64,000 bases of DNA from CAZCFB01 sp964511535 (GTDB taxonomy: Bacteria > Myxococcota_A > Polyangia > GCA-2747355 > CAZCFB01). The translations under genes and the position numbers were made by a program. Numbering within the stretch: position 1 is the stretch's first letter; every line of letters starts with the position of its first letter. Where the stretch lies: the NCBI GenBank assembly GCA_964511535.1, contig CAZEFW010000031.1, positions 1 to 64,000 on the forward strand, given 5' to 3'. Positions 18,314 through 26,669 of the stretch are shown here, piece after piece. Below the pieces are notes generated by a model that saw nothing but the letters and a program-made list of their open reading frames with translations, was not told where the DNA came from and did no database searches.

Positions 18314-19243
18314 TTACCGGGCGGCCGGCGCCCGGGTCATCTCTACCTTTGCCGCTGCCTTGAGGGCCCCGATCACCTGCTCGTGGCGTGCCATGCGCTT
18401 TTCGCTGCGCAGCGCGTCCACCACCACCTTCCTGTACGCGTCGAACGCGCCGGCCTCGTCCTCCTGCCGGCCGGCCACCTTCAGGATCCAGGAGCGCCCC
18501 CCGGGGCCCTTGATCACGTCGGTGGTCTTGCCCACCTCGAGCCCGAGCAGGGCCCCCCGCCAGATGGCGGGGATCTGCGCCCAGTGCATGAACCCCATGT
18601 CCCAGAACTTGTGACCGCTCGCCCCGTGCCCCTCGACGCCGGGCCTCAGCTTGGCCAGCTCCACGAAGTCCTTGCCCGCCGCCAGCTCCTTGGCGGCCTC
18701 GTTGATGTCCGCCTCGCTCCGCCGGCGGAGCTGGAGGATGTGCACGGCGGTGCGCACCGCCGACTTGTTCTTGTCCCAGTACGCCCTGGCCTCCTCGTCG
18801 GTGATCCTCACCTTGTTGGTCACCTCGCGCTCCAGGTACGCCTCGTACAGCGCGCGCCGTCGCTCAGCATCGGCCCGGGCCTGGAGCAGGTGCAGCTTGT
18901 CCCGCAGGGGAGCTTCCCTGTCCAGGCCCAGCTTCAGGGCCGCCTGGGCCACCATCTCCTGGTTGACGATGTTCTCCAGCACCCGCCGCTCCCGCTCCTT
19001 GTTGGGCGCCGCCTTGCCATGCCCCCGCCCCGCGAGCACCTTGACGTCGGCCGCGGTGAGGGCCACGCCGTTGACCCGCGCGAGCGCTCCCGAAGCCGGC
19101 GCGCCGACCTCCCCTCCGGCAGGCTTGGCCGCCGGCGCCGAGCCAGCTCCGCCGCCAGGCGCAGGTGGGCAGGTCCGGTCGCAGGCGCAGAGCGCCAGGG
19201 CGGAGCTGAGGATCAGGGCGAGCAACGGGCGCACGGGTAGCAT
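18314..19243 (-). CDS. PpiC/SurA-type peptidyl-prolyl isomerase lipoprotein
   Basis: 309 aa. I chose the ATG at 19243: an AAGGAG ribosome-binding sequence lies just upstream and the lipobox (ALCAC) follows. An Ala/Gly/Pro-rich spacer leads to a SurA-like N-terminal helical region (GVALTAADVKVLAG, then VNQEMVAQAALKLGL) and a degenerate parvulin domain (about 165-270: AVHILQLRRR, DFVELAK, WDMGFM). It is probably a periplasmic chaperone with possible cis-trans isomerase activity. It lies downstream of the CbcL-like gene on the same strand and may help fold exported cytochromes or the beta-barrel of this island. Confidence 0.85.
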   Translation of the reverse strand: MLPVRPLLALILSSALALCACDRTCPPAPGGGAGSAPAAKPAGGEVGAPASGALARVNGVALTAADVKVLAGRGHGKAAPNKERERRVLENIVNQEMVAQAALKLGLDREAPLRDKLHLLQARADAERRRALYEAYLEREVTNKVRITDEEARAYWDKNKSAVRTAVHILQLRRRSEADINEAAKELAAGKDFVELAKLRPGVEGHGASGHKFWDMGFMHWAQIPAIWRGALLGLEVGKTTDVIKGPGGRSWILKVAGRQEDEAGAFDAYRKVVVDALRSEKRMARHEQVIGALKAAAKVEMTRAPAAR

Positions 19244-19461
19244 GAGGTCTCCTTGAGTTGGATTAAAAACTAGCAGGAAAGCGCGGGCAGGGAAGCCTGG
19301 AGGGGAATTCTTCCCCGCCCGCGGAGAGCGCCGAGGGTGACTGGCGCAAAGACGTTGTGCACGTGCAATGCTCCTCCGGGGGAGCGCCCCCTGCTCGCCT
19401 TCGTACCCATGCACCGCCAGGGGGCAGTGGCACCCGATGAGCTCGCCCGCCTCACGGGACA
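19244..19461. other. Intergenic spacer with small hairpins
   Basis: 218 bp between two same-strand genes. It contains a GGGGAA-TTC-TTCCCC hairpin near 19303 and a 16-bp quasi-palindrome at 19370-19385 (GCTCCTCCGGGGGAGC). Neither is followed by a T-tract on the minus strand, so these may be weak terminators or processing sites. Confidence 0.4.
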
Positions 19462-21597
19462 CTACCGCATGAGCCGGTCGGCCATGGCCACGTAGATGGC
19501 GATGATCAGCACCACGCCGATGAGGAAGGCCCCCATCCCGATGGGCACCCATATCTTCTTCCAGTCGCCCCACTCGCCGGTGTGCTCCTCGTCCTTGAGC
19601 CGCCCCTCGGCCTCGAGCCGGTCGTACAGCCGCTTGCGCTCGTGCAGCATCTCCGCCTCGGTGATGCGCCCCGAAAAAATCACGGAATCCATGGGGAACT
19701 TCTCGATTCGAAAGTGCACGTTAAAGAAGTGGAATGTGAAGATGAACCCGGCCGCGAGCAGCGCCTCGTCGCTGTGCATGATGTGCGCGACGTTGATGAT
19801 CCAGCCGGGGAGGTGGTGGGTAAACGCCTCGGGGAACCACATCACCAGGCCCGACAGCCCGATGATGAACACCCCCCAGAACACCGCCAGGTAGTCGAAC
19901 TTCTCCCAGTAGGTCCACCGGTCGAACTGGGGCCGCGGGCCCCGGCCGAAGAACCACTTGTTGTGGGCCCAGAAGTCCCTGAGGTCCTGGAAGTTGGGCA
20001 TGGGTGAGTCCGGCCCGAAGACCAGCCCGAGGACGCGGCGCAGCTGAAACTTCCCGGAGTCCGGGCAGCGGAAGGTCGACCGCCGGCGCCAGAAGGCCGA
20101 GAGCATGCTCATGATGTGCACCGCGAAGTAGACGAAGGTGATGATGGCGCCCACCCGGTGCAGCACCGCCGCCACCTCGGCGCCGCCCATCCAGCTGAAC
20201 ATCCACTGGGCCCATGCCTTGTCGTAAAACTTCAGCGGCATGCCGGTGATGGTCAGCAGCAGGAACGAAAAGATCACCAGGAAATGGTTGAACCGATCCA
20301 CCGGGCGGAAGCGCACGAACATGCGCGCGCCCTTCTCCTTGCGGGTGGCGGCCTTGGCCTCCTTGAACGCCTTCGGGTCGCGGATCAGCAGCGCCAGGGA
20401 GCGCGCGAACCAGAGCAGGGTGTGCAGGCCGAAGAAGCCGAACACCGCCAGCAGCAGGCCCGTCATGAAGATGAACATCCAGTACAGCCGCGGGTAGTTC
20501 TCCTTGTCCGAGTGGTCGCCGTGGGCCAGGTAGCCGGTGAACCCGGCGGTGGCCTTCTCGTGGCACTTCTTGCAGGTGGGCAGGATCCGCTCCTTCGACA
20601 GGAGCGACCTCGGGTCACTGGCCGGCAGCACGTCGTGGTACCCGTGGCAGTCGTAGCAGGCGGCCACCTTCGAGGCCCCCAGCGCGATGGCCTTGCCGTG
20701 GTAGGTCTCGCGGTAGTTCTTCAGCCGGTCCTGGTGGCAGGCGCCGCACTTCTCGTCGGAGTGCAGCTTGAACACCCCGCTGTGGGGCTTCTGGATCTCG
20801 TGGGAGGTGTGGCAGTCGGTGCATACCGGCCCCTTGGGGTCGCCCGCGGCCAGCAGCTTGCCGTGGATACTCCGGGCGTAGATCTCCTTGATCCCCACAT
20901 GGCAGTTGGCGCAGGTGTCCGGCACCCTGGAGTGGTGGATCTTCGAGCGCTTGTCCTTTTTGGCGAAGATCTTGTGGGCGCCGTGACAGTCAGTGCAGGA
21001 GGCGGAGACGATGAGCCCGTCCTTGAGCAGGCCGTGGCCATGGATGCTCTCCATGTAGTGCTGCGCCGCCTTGGGATCGTGGATCTTGTGCTCACGGGCC
21101 AGCTTGGCGTTCTTGTGGCACTTGGCGCAGGTAAACGGCAGATTCAGCTTGTAGACCCGCGACTTCTTGTCCTTGACATTGACGATGTCGTGGGCGCCGT
21201 GGCAGTCGCCGCACAGGGCCATGCCCTGCTCACCCCGCGCCTTGGACTGCCCGTGAACGCTCAGCTTGTAGTCCGCGTCGGCCTCCTCGTGGCAATCCAC
21301 GCAGTTGGGCGGGCCGATCTTCTTTTTATGAGGCGCACCCTCATCAGCGTCGGCGAGCTGCGTGTGGCAATCCGTGCAGGAGAGATCCGCGTGCACCGAT
21401 CCAGCCAGCGCCTTCATGTCGAGCACCAGGTTCCGCGCCGGGTCCACGACTTTTTTGTTCAGCGCGGGGTCGTTGTGGCACTTCAGGCACCCTTCCTCCT
21501 CGGCATGGAGCAGGGCTGGCCATGTAACCAGAATGAAACATATGACCGCCAGGGAGTGGCTTAATGGGTTACTCGTAGGGAACAAATGCCTATCCAT
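19462..21597 (-). CDS. CbcL-like inner-membrane b/c multihaem cytochrome
   Basis: 711 aa. A signal peptide or anchor (about 13-32) is followed by eleven CXXCH motifs between residues 37 and 346, then a membrane helix (about 372-398) and a b-type cytochrome domain of the HydC/FdnI/cytochrome b561 kind (about 425-640), with His residues in membrane helices (FNHFLV, VLHRVGA, YFAVHIMS, FHFFNVHF) able to ligate two b haems. A final helix is at about 683-706. This fusion matches CbcL of Geobacter, which passes electrons from menaquinol to periplasmic cytochromes. Here it would be the quinone end of the path to the porin-cytochrome genes. A near-consensus sigma-54 promoter precedes it. Confidence 0.9.
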   Translation of the reverse strand: MDRHLFPTSNPLSHSLAVICFILVTWPALLHAEEEGCLKCHNDPALNKKVVDPARNLVLDMKALAGSVHADLSCTDCHTQLADADEGAPHKKKIGPPNCVDCHEEADADYKLSVHGQSKARGEQGMALCGDCHGAHDIVNVKDKKSRVYKLNLPFTCAKCHKNAKLAREHKIHDPKAAQHYMESIHGHGLLKDGLIVSASCTDCHGAHKIFAKKDKRSKIHHSRVPDTCANCHVGIKEIYARSIHGKLLAAGDPKGPVCTDCHTSHEIQKPHSGVFKLHSDEKCGACHQDRLKNYRETYHGKAIALGASKVAACYDCHGYHDVLPASDPRSLLSKERILPTCKKCHEKATAGFTGYLAHGDHSDKENYPRLYWMFIFMTGLLLAVFGFFGLHTLLWFARSLALLIRDPKAFKEAKAATRKEKGARMFVRFRPVDRFNHFLVIFSFLLLTITGMPLKFYDKAWAQWMFSWMGGAEVAAVLHRVGAIITFVYFAVHIMSMLSAFWRRRSTFRCPDSGKFQLRRVLGLVFGPDSPMPNFQDLRDFWAHNKWFFGRGPRPQFDRWTYWEKFDYLAVFWGVFIIGLSGLVMWFPEAFTHHLPGWIINVAHIMHSDEALLAAGFIFTFHFFNVHFRIEKFPMDSVIFSGRITEAEMLHERKRLYDRLEAEGRLKDEEHTGEWGDWKKIWVPIGMGAFLIGVVLIIAIYVAMADRLMR

Positions 21598-21673
21598 TGG
21601 TTAGAATTTCCGTTGTACTTCAAGCGTCCTGTAATGACTGGTAAGTATCGAACTCGGACTTTTAAAGTCAGGT

Positions 21674-21690
21674 TGCAACGACCGTGCCTG
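21674..21690 (-). promoter_or_regulatory. Near-consensus sigma-54 promoter for CbcL-like gene
   Basis: On the minus strand the sequence reads CAGGCACGGTCGTTGCA, matching YTGGCACGRNNNTTGCW at all positions but the T before GG. It lies about 76 bp upstream of the ATG at 21597 and is back to back with a plus-strand element at 21693. Confidence 0.85.
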
Positions 21691-21692
21691 AT

Positions 21693-21709
21693 TGAGCATG
21701 TTTTTTGCA
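21693..21709 (+). promoter_or_regulatory. Sigma-54-like promoter for tetrahaem cytochrome
   Basis: TGAGCATGTTTTTTGCA has a perfect -12 TTGCA and a degenerate -24 (AGCATG in place of GGCACG) at the right spacing. It shares GCATG with the octahaem promoter. It starts 3 bp from the divergent minus-strand promoter, so one activator could serve both directions. Confidence 0.5.
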
Positions 21710-21764
21710 AGACCATCCTCGGCACCCGGGCAAGGAAGATGTCCGGCACAGAAAGGAGACCAAA

Positions 21765-22139
21765 ATGAGCCGCAAGCTTCTCATCGTTTTGATTACAATG
21801 GGAATTATGGGCATGGTGACGGGCCTGGCCGCCAAGGCGCCTCCCAATAAGATCACCATCGACAAGTTCAAGAAGAAAAAGTCGGGTGTGGAGTTCGACC
21901 ACCAGGCTCACTCCAAGAAGTACAAGGTCAAGTGCGTCACTTGCCACCACGAAGTCAAAGACAAGAAAAAGCAGAACGTGAGCTGCTCCACCAAAGGCTG
22001 CCACGGCGCCAAGAAGGTCAAGGGTAAGCTGGGCGGCGGTGAGACCAGCCTCAAGAAAAACCACTATCATGTCAATTGTGTGGGCTGCCACAAGAAGCAG
22101 AAGAAGGGGCCGAAGAAGTGCAAGGAGTGCCACAAGTAG
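21765..22139 (+). CDS. Small periplasmic tetrahaem cytochrome (c3/c7-like)
   Basis: 124 aa. AAAGGAG at 21752-21758 supports this ATG. A signal peptide (about 1-22) is followed by a very Lys-rich mature protein with four haem-attachment motifs: CVTCH followed by a second His, CSTKGCH (CX4CH), CVGCH and CKECH. The CX4CH site and early FDHQAH histidines are typical of class III cytochromes such as PpcA-type carriers. It most likely shuttles electrons across the periplasm between the CbcL-like protein and the outer-membrane conduit. Confidence 0.92.
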   Translation: MSRKLLIVLITMGIMGMVTGLAAKAPPNKITIDKFKKKKSGVEFDHQAHSKKYKVKCVTCHHEVKDKKKQNVSCSTKGCHGAKKVKGKLGGGETSLKKNHYHVNCVGCHKKQKKGPKKCKECHK

Positions 22140-22231
22140 CAGAGCCAGTCCCCCCCCTTCCGGGGCTCAGGTCCTGCTTAATTCCAGCTTCATTTCCCCA
22201 CCAGAGGCCTGGGCAGGGCCTGTGGCCATGC

Positions 22232-22266
22232 GCCAAATTGGCCCGGTTGAGAGTGTGTCTACACTC
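22232..22266. promoter_or_regulatory. Two palindromes upstream of 13-haem cytochrome gene
   Basis: GCCAAATTGGC (22232-22242) is an 11-bp palindrome and GAGTGTGTCTACACTC (22251-22266) is a perfect 6-bp inverted repeat with a 4-bp centre. Both sit 75-105 bp before the ATG at 22339 and are candidate regulator sites. No good sigma-54 element is present here, so the conduit genes may use another promoter type or read-through from the tetrahaem gene. Confidence 0.4.
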
Positions 22267-22338
22267 CAGAAATCTCAATAAGGTCCATAAAAACGGGATA
22301 TTCATGTGCGATTACCCCACCAGCACACGAGGGACAAA

Positions 22339-24087
22339 ATGACCCACTCGAGGGCCGAGGCCGGGCCAGAGGGAGCACAATTGGCGCTTTGCGCGCTCCT
22401 GATGGCCATCACGGGCGCGTTGGCCATGGGCTGCGGCGAGCTGCGCGGGGCCGATGACGGAACCGCGGCGGTGACTTACAAGCTGACCGTGGGTCCGCTT
22501 CTGGCCAAGCGGTGCGTGAGCTGCCACTCCGGGGCCAAGGCGGAAGGGAGCTATGACCTGTCCACCTACGCCGGGCTGCTCGGACCGGGCACCGATACCA
22601 CTCGAAACGTCATCCCGGGCGATGCCACCAGCCGGCTGCTGACCAAGCTGGACTCTGCCAAGGAGGCGACCCACTGGGGCCACCTGCTGCCCAAGACTGA
22701 TGAGCTCGTATCGGGTGAGACCGCAGACACCAGGCGTACCGCGGACCTCAAGGCGCTCACGGCCTGGGTGGTGGACCACGGGCTGGCCTACGGCGCCGAC
22801 ATGGTTCATCCGCCGGGCTGGGTCTACCCGGGCAAGCGCAGCAGTGGGGGCTTCCATGGCGGGCTGCTCCGCGCCAGGGGGTGGAAGACCACCGGCTGCC
22901 AGGAATGCCACGGCGCCGATCTAAGAGGTAACAGCAAGGCCGGCGGCGGCTCCTGCTACACCTGCCATACCTCCGGGGTCACCAGCTGCACCGTGTGCCA
23001 CGGCGACAAGAAGACCGGCTCCTCTGCCCCGCCCATGGACCTGTCGTGGAACCTGACCTCCGCATCCAGAGGGGTCGGCGCCCACGCCGCCCACCTGGGC
23101 ATCAAGGGTCCCTACCCCGCCGTGGCCTGCGCGGACTGCCACAAGGTCCCGACCAGCACGGACGCCGCGGGCCACCTGTTCGACGACGCCGCGGGCAAAA
23201 AGAGCGACCTCACCGCCGAGGTGGTCCTGAGCGGGACCGCGGCCAAGGGCAACATCACCGCTGCCTACGACCAGAAGACCGGCACCTGCACGGTCTACTG
23301 CCACGGTGCGTCGCTGACCAGCGCGGGCACCGACAGCAAGCCGGTCTGGAACTCCACCAAGAAGTCGACCTGCGGCAGCTGCCACGCAGCGCCCCACACC
23401 AACCCGGCCTATGGCGGGGCGGACTGCTCGGTCTGCCACCAGCAGGTCTTCAAGGCCTGCAGCGGGGGGAGCGCAACCTGCTTCGACGTCAACTCCAAGG
23501 TGAAGCTGGAGGCCGCCTCCGCCGCGCTGCACCTGGACGGCAAGGTGAGCCTGGGCAAGGCGGGGGGCGGAACCTGCGACGGATGCCACGGCACGGCGGC
23601 GTCCGCTGGCGCGCCGGCGCCGGACCTGTCGGGCAAGAGCGCCACCTCCCTGGTAACCGTGGGGCTGCACGACGCGCACCTCAAGACCAGCGGTTCGCTG
23701 GTGGGGCCCGTCAAGTGCGCTGACTGCCACAAGGTTCCCAAGGCGCTCAAGGACGCTGGCCACATCGACAGCGACCTGCCCGCCGAGGTCACCTTCAGCG
23801 CCCTGGCCACCGGCAAGGGCAAGCCCACCTGGGACCGCACCAAGGGCACCTGCGCCAACGTCTACTGCCACACCGGCAGCGGCGGGTCGGTCACCACCTG
23901 GAGCTGGACAGCCAAGGCCTCCCCGACCCTGGGCTGCAACTCATGCCACGGCAACCCGCCGACCAAGACCAGCTCAGGCTCTTCACACCCGGCGAGCCTG
24001 ACCTGTGACGGCTGCCACTCCAGCGCCTACGACAAATCGGGCGCCCTGAACCCTGCTGTACATCTGAACGGGAAGGTGGACCTGTGA
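22339..24087 (+). CDS. Outer-membrane multihaem cytochrome lipoprotein, 13 haem motifs
   Basis: 582 aa from the ATG at 22339 (GAGGG ribosome-binding sequence). The lipobox is ALAMGC. There are eleven CXXCH motifs plus one CTVYCH (CX3CH) and one CANVYCH (CX4CH). The long-spaced motif followed by W and CxSCHGxPP is the Geobacter-type CxxxxCH/CXXCH repeat. The first motif (RCVSCHSGAKAEGSYDLSTY) resembles the planctomycete-type c domain (PSCyt1). As the first gene of cytochrome-barrel-cytochrome, with GTGA coupling to the barrel, it is probably the outer-face or barrel-inserted cytochrome of a porin-cytochrome conduit. Confidence 0.9.
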   Translation: MTHSRAEAGPEGAQLALCALLMAITGALAMGCGELRGADDGTAAVTYKLTVGPLLAKRCVSCHSGAKAEGSYDLSTYAGLLGPGTDTTRNVIPGDATSRLLTKLDSAKEATHWGHLLPKTDELVSGETADTRRTADLKALTAWVVDHGLAYGADMVHPPGWVYPGKRSSGGFHGGLLRARGWKTTGCQECHGADLRGNSKAGGGSCYTCHTSGVTSCTVCHGDKKTGSSAPPMDLSWNLTSASRGVGAHAAHLGIKGPYPAVACADCHKVPTSTDAAGHLFDDAAGKKSDLTAEVVLSGTAAKGNITAAYDQKTGTCTVYCHGASLTSAGTDSKPVWNSTKKSTCGSCHAAPHTNPAYGGADCSVCHQQVFKACSGGSATCFDVNSKVKLEAASAALHLDGKVSLGKAGGGTCDGCHGTAASAGAPAPDLSGKSATSLVTVGLHDAHLKTSGSLVGPVKCADCHKVPKALKDAGHIDSDLPAEVTFSALATGKGKPTWDRTKGTCANVYCHTGSGGSVTTWSWTAKASPTLGCNSCHGNPPTKTSSGSSHPASLTCDGCHSSAYDKSGALNPAVHLNGKVDL

Positions 24088-25481
24088 GACCGGCACGGAT
24101 CATTTCAGCATCCCTTGCCCTGGCCGCCCTGACACTGGCGAGCGCGCCCGCGACCGCCCAGACCAGGGGGCTATGGGCGCGCTCCACCACCTACGCGCGT
24201 GGATTCGTGGTCCCGGCTGACCAGGACGTGGCCCGGTACCTGCCGTTCTACGAGCTGGTGGAGCTCAAGACCCGCGACCTCGGCCTGCAAGGCCTGTCGG
24301 TGGACGCCTCGATGTGGGGCATGGTGGACGCGCTGGACCTGCAGGAGACCGGCAGGGCCACCGGCGACATCAACGTGCTGTCCATCTCCTTCCGGGCGCC
24401 GGCCGAGGGGACGCTGTCGGTGCTCTCCGGGCTGGAGATCACCGCTGGACGGCAGTTCGTGGCCCTCGGCCCCGCGGTGCTGGAGCAGGTGGACGGCGGC
24501 AAGGCCCGCTACCTGCACAGCTCCGGCCTGGAGGTCGGCGTGTTCGGCGGCGTGCCCACGGGCATGCGCATCGTCTACACGCCATGGCCCACCGAGAGCG
24601 ACCACTACAAGCGCGGCGGCGCGTGGATCGTCGGCGGGCGCCTGGGCTACGTGGACCTGGGGCTGGTCTCGGGTGGCGTGTCGTACCTGCACAAGCGCTT
24701 CGCTGGTGAGGTGGCTCACCATGACATCGGCGCGGACCTGAACGTCAGCCCGCTGACCTGGCTCGACCTGGGCGGCGCGGCCACCCTCAGCCTGGAGGCG
24801 TTGCGGCTCAAGGACGCCCGGGGCACTGTGGCGTTGCGCCCGCTGCGAGGCCTGAGCCTCACCGCTGGCTACCGCTTCTCCAGCCCGGACCTGTGGATCC
24901 CCCGCACCTCCATCTTCGCGGTCTTCTCCCAGGAGAGCTTCCACGAGGCGGGGCTCGACGCGCGCTATCGCATCAGCCGCACCCTGTCGGTGGAGGGCGG
25001 CTACGGCCGGCGGTTCTACCTGGCTCACTCCCACGCCGAGGGCAGCGCCTCCGCGGCGGCCGGTCACCATGACGATGAGCTCACTGGCGCCAACCGGGCG
25101 TCCTTGCGGGGCACCTGGCGCTTCGTGCCGGGCGGGCGCGGCACCCTTGGCCTGGAGCGGGTGGAGAGCAGCGAGAACGCGGCCAACCGGGCGCGCCTGG
25201 CCGCGGCCCTGCCCCTGCACCTGCTGGGCCGCACCTTCCACATTGTGGCGGACCTGGACCTGATGGTGCTGGACGAGACGGTGCGCGGAGAGCGCCTGTC
25301 CTTCATGGCGGGCGGCTACCTGCGCGCCCCCATCACTCCATGCCTCGGCCTGCTGGCCGGGGGGGGCGGGGGGTTCACGCCGCTGCTGAGCCGCACAGGG
25401 AACTTCACCGTGCGCCTCACCTGGGAGTTCGACGCCTTCACCGGCGGCGGAGTCGCCGTCAAGCGCGGGAGGATGATGTGA
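24084..25481 (+). CDS. Outer-membrane beta-barrel of porin-cytochrome conduit (OmbB/MtrB-like role)
   Basis: 465 aa from a GTG overlapping the upstream stop. A signal peptide (about 1-26, TAQT cleavage) is followed by alternating amphipathic beta strands throughout, frequent GGxxY/F turns and a hydrophobic final strand (FTVRLTWEF) near the end. There is no TonB box or plug. Wedged between two 13-haem lipoproteins with overlapping starts, it fits the porin that holds cytochromes across the outer membrane. Sequence families of such porins are poorly conserved, so the role comes from context and strand pattern. Confidence 0.8.
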   Translation: MRPARIISASLALAALTLASAPATAQTRGLWARSTTYARGFVVPADQDVARYLPFYELVELKTRDLGLQGLSVDASMWGMVDALDLQETGRATGDINVLSISFRAPAEGTLSVLSGLEITAGRQFVALGPAVLEQVDGGKARYLHSSGLEVGVFGGVPTGMRIVYTPWPTESDHYKRGGAWIVGGRLGYVDLGLVSGGVSYLHKRFAGEVAHHDIGADLNVSPLTWLDLGGAATLSLEALRLKDARGTVALRPLRGLSLTAGYRFSSPDLWIPRTSIFAVFSQESFHEAGLDARYRISRTLSVEGGYGRRFYLAHSHAEGSASAAAGHHDDELTGANRASLRGTWRFVPGGRGTLGLERVESSENAANRARLAAALPLHLLGRTFHIVADLDLMVLDETVRGERLSFMAGGYLRAPITPCLGLLAGGGGGFTPLLSRTGNFTVRLTWEFDAFTGGGVAVKRGRMM

Positions 25482-26572
25482 TGCGAACCCCTACGCTCAC
25501 CATCACCATGACCGCCCTGGCGCTCGCGATGGCCGCGGGCGGCTGCTCGGTCATCAAGGGCGAAAGCGACCACAGCGGACAGCTGATCTTCCCCCACGCC
25601 AAGCACATCGAGGAGGCCGACTGCGGCGACTGCCACGAGGGGGTCGAGGAGAGCACCGGCGATCCCGCTGGCAAGCTGATCCCGGCCGGCCACGCAAAGT
25701 GCGGCGACTGCCACGAGGTGGATGACAAGGGCGAGTGCGCCAAGTGCCACCGCGGCGCCCGCGAGGGCATCGCCTTCACCCGCTTCAGCCGGGCGCTCAA
25801 CTTCTCGCACAAGGCCCACGGCGAGCGGGTCAAGGAGTGCGCCACCTGCCACCCCAAGGACCAGGACGGCGGCAAGGTCATCCCGGGCCACGCCACCTGC
25901 AACACCGCCGACTGCCACGCCAAGACCCACGACAAGCTGCAGTGCAGCGCCTGCCACAAGGACCTCTCCCGGTTCGGCAAGCGCCCCATCGACCGGCTGA
26001 GCCACGGGCCCGGCTTCGCCCGCAACCACGGGACCCAGGCGAAGCAGAACATCGCGGCCTGCGTGCAGTGCCACGACCAGACCTACTGCGCGGACTGCCA
26101 CGCCCCCACCGCCCTGGCCAAGGCCTCGGTGCGCTTCCCGGAGAAGGTGTCCGCGCGGTTCATCCACCGCGGCGACTACCTGACCCGCCACGCGGTGGAG
26201 GCGCGCTCCGATCCGGCCTCGTGCCGCAAGTGCCACGGGCAGCGCACCTGCCGCTCGTGCCACGCCCTCAACGGCCTGTCAGCGCCCCCGGACAAGGCCC
26301 TCGCCGGCGGCGCGACCCGCAACCCGCACCCAGCGGGCTGGATGGTCCCCGGCGGCGACGACTTCCACGGCCACAAGGCGCGCCGGGACATCAACAGCTG
26401 CGCCTCGTGCCATGACCGGGGCAGCGCCTCCAACTGTGTCTCCTGCCACAAGGTGGGCGGCATGGGCGGCAGCCCCCACCCAACGGGCTGGTCCTGGCAG
26501 GACAAGTCGGGCCAGTGCGCGAGCAACCCCATGTGCGCCACCTGCCACAGCGGCGGCCTCGGCTGCCCCTGA
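25481..26572 (+). CDS. Multihaem cytochrome lipoprotein, 13 haem motifs, of porin-cytochrome conduit
   Basis: 363 aa. The ATG at 25481 overlaps the barrel stop by one base and has GGGAGG upstream. The lipobox is AAGGC. Twelve CXXCH motifs and one CNTADCH (CX4CH) give about one haem per 28 residues, as dense as MtrA/OmaB-type periplasmic cytochromes. Many HxxHG or SHKAH segments supply distal ligands. It probably plugs the barrel from the periplasmic side and takes electrons from the tetrahaem carrier. Confidence 0.9.
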   Translation: MRTPTLTITMTALALAMAAGGCSVIKGESDHSGQLIFPHAKHIEEADCGDCHEGVEESTGDPAGKLIPAGHAKCGDCHEVDDKGECAKCHRGAREGIAFTRFSRALNFSHKAHGERVKECATCHPKDQDGGKVIPGHATCNTADCHAKTHDKLQCSACHKDLSRFGKRPIDRLSHGPGFARNHGTQAKQNIAACVQCHDQTYCADCHAPTALAKASVRFPEKVSARFIHRGDYLTRHAVEARSDPASCRKCHGQRTCRSCHALNGLSAPPDKALAGGATRNPHPAGWMVPGGDDFHGHKARRDINSCASCHDRGSASNCVSCHKVGGMGGSPHPTGWSWQDKSGQCASNPMCATCHSGGLGCP

Positions 26573-26669
26573 TCTTCCCGCGGGACCCCTCCCCTTGCCC
26601 CGCGCTACACTCCCCTGGAGGCGATGCCGACTCTGGCAGAGCGCATGGGCGAGCGGATAGGTCCAACAG

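Noticed and set aside
22160..22180. GG-N10-GC match before the 13-haem cytochrome gene
   Set aside because: Only the GG and GC with few flanking matches; this occurs often by chance in GC-rich DNA.
26630..26650. Sigma-54-like CTGGCAGAGCGCATGG before the haem-sensor kinase
   Set aside because: The -24 part is good but the -12 has GG instead of GC, so I did not call it.
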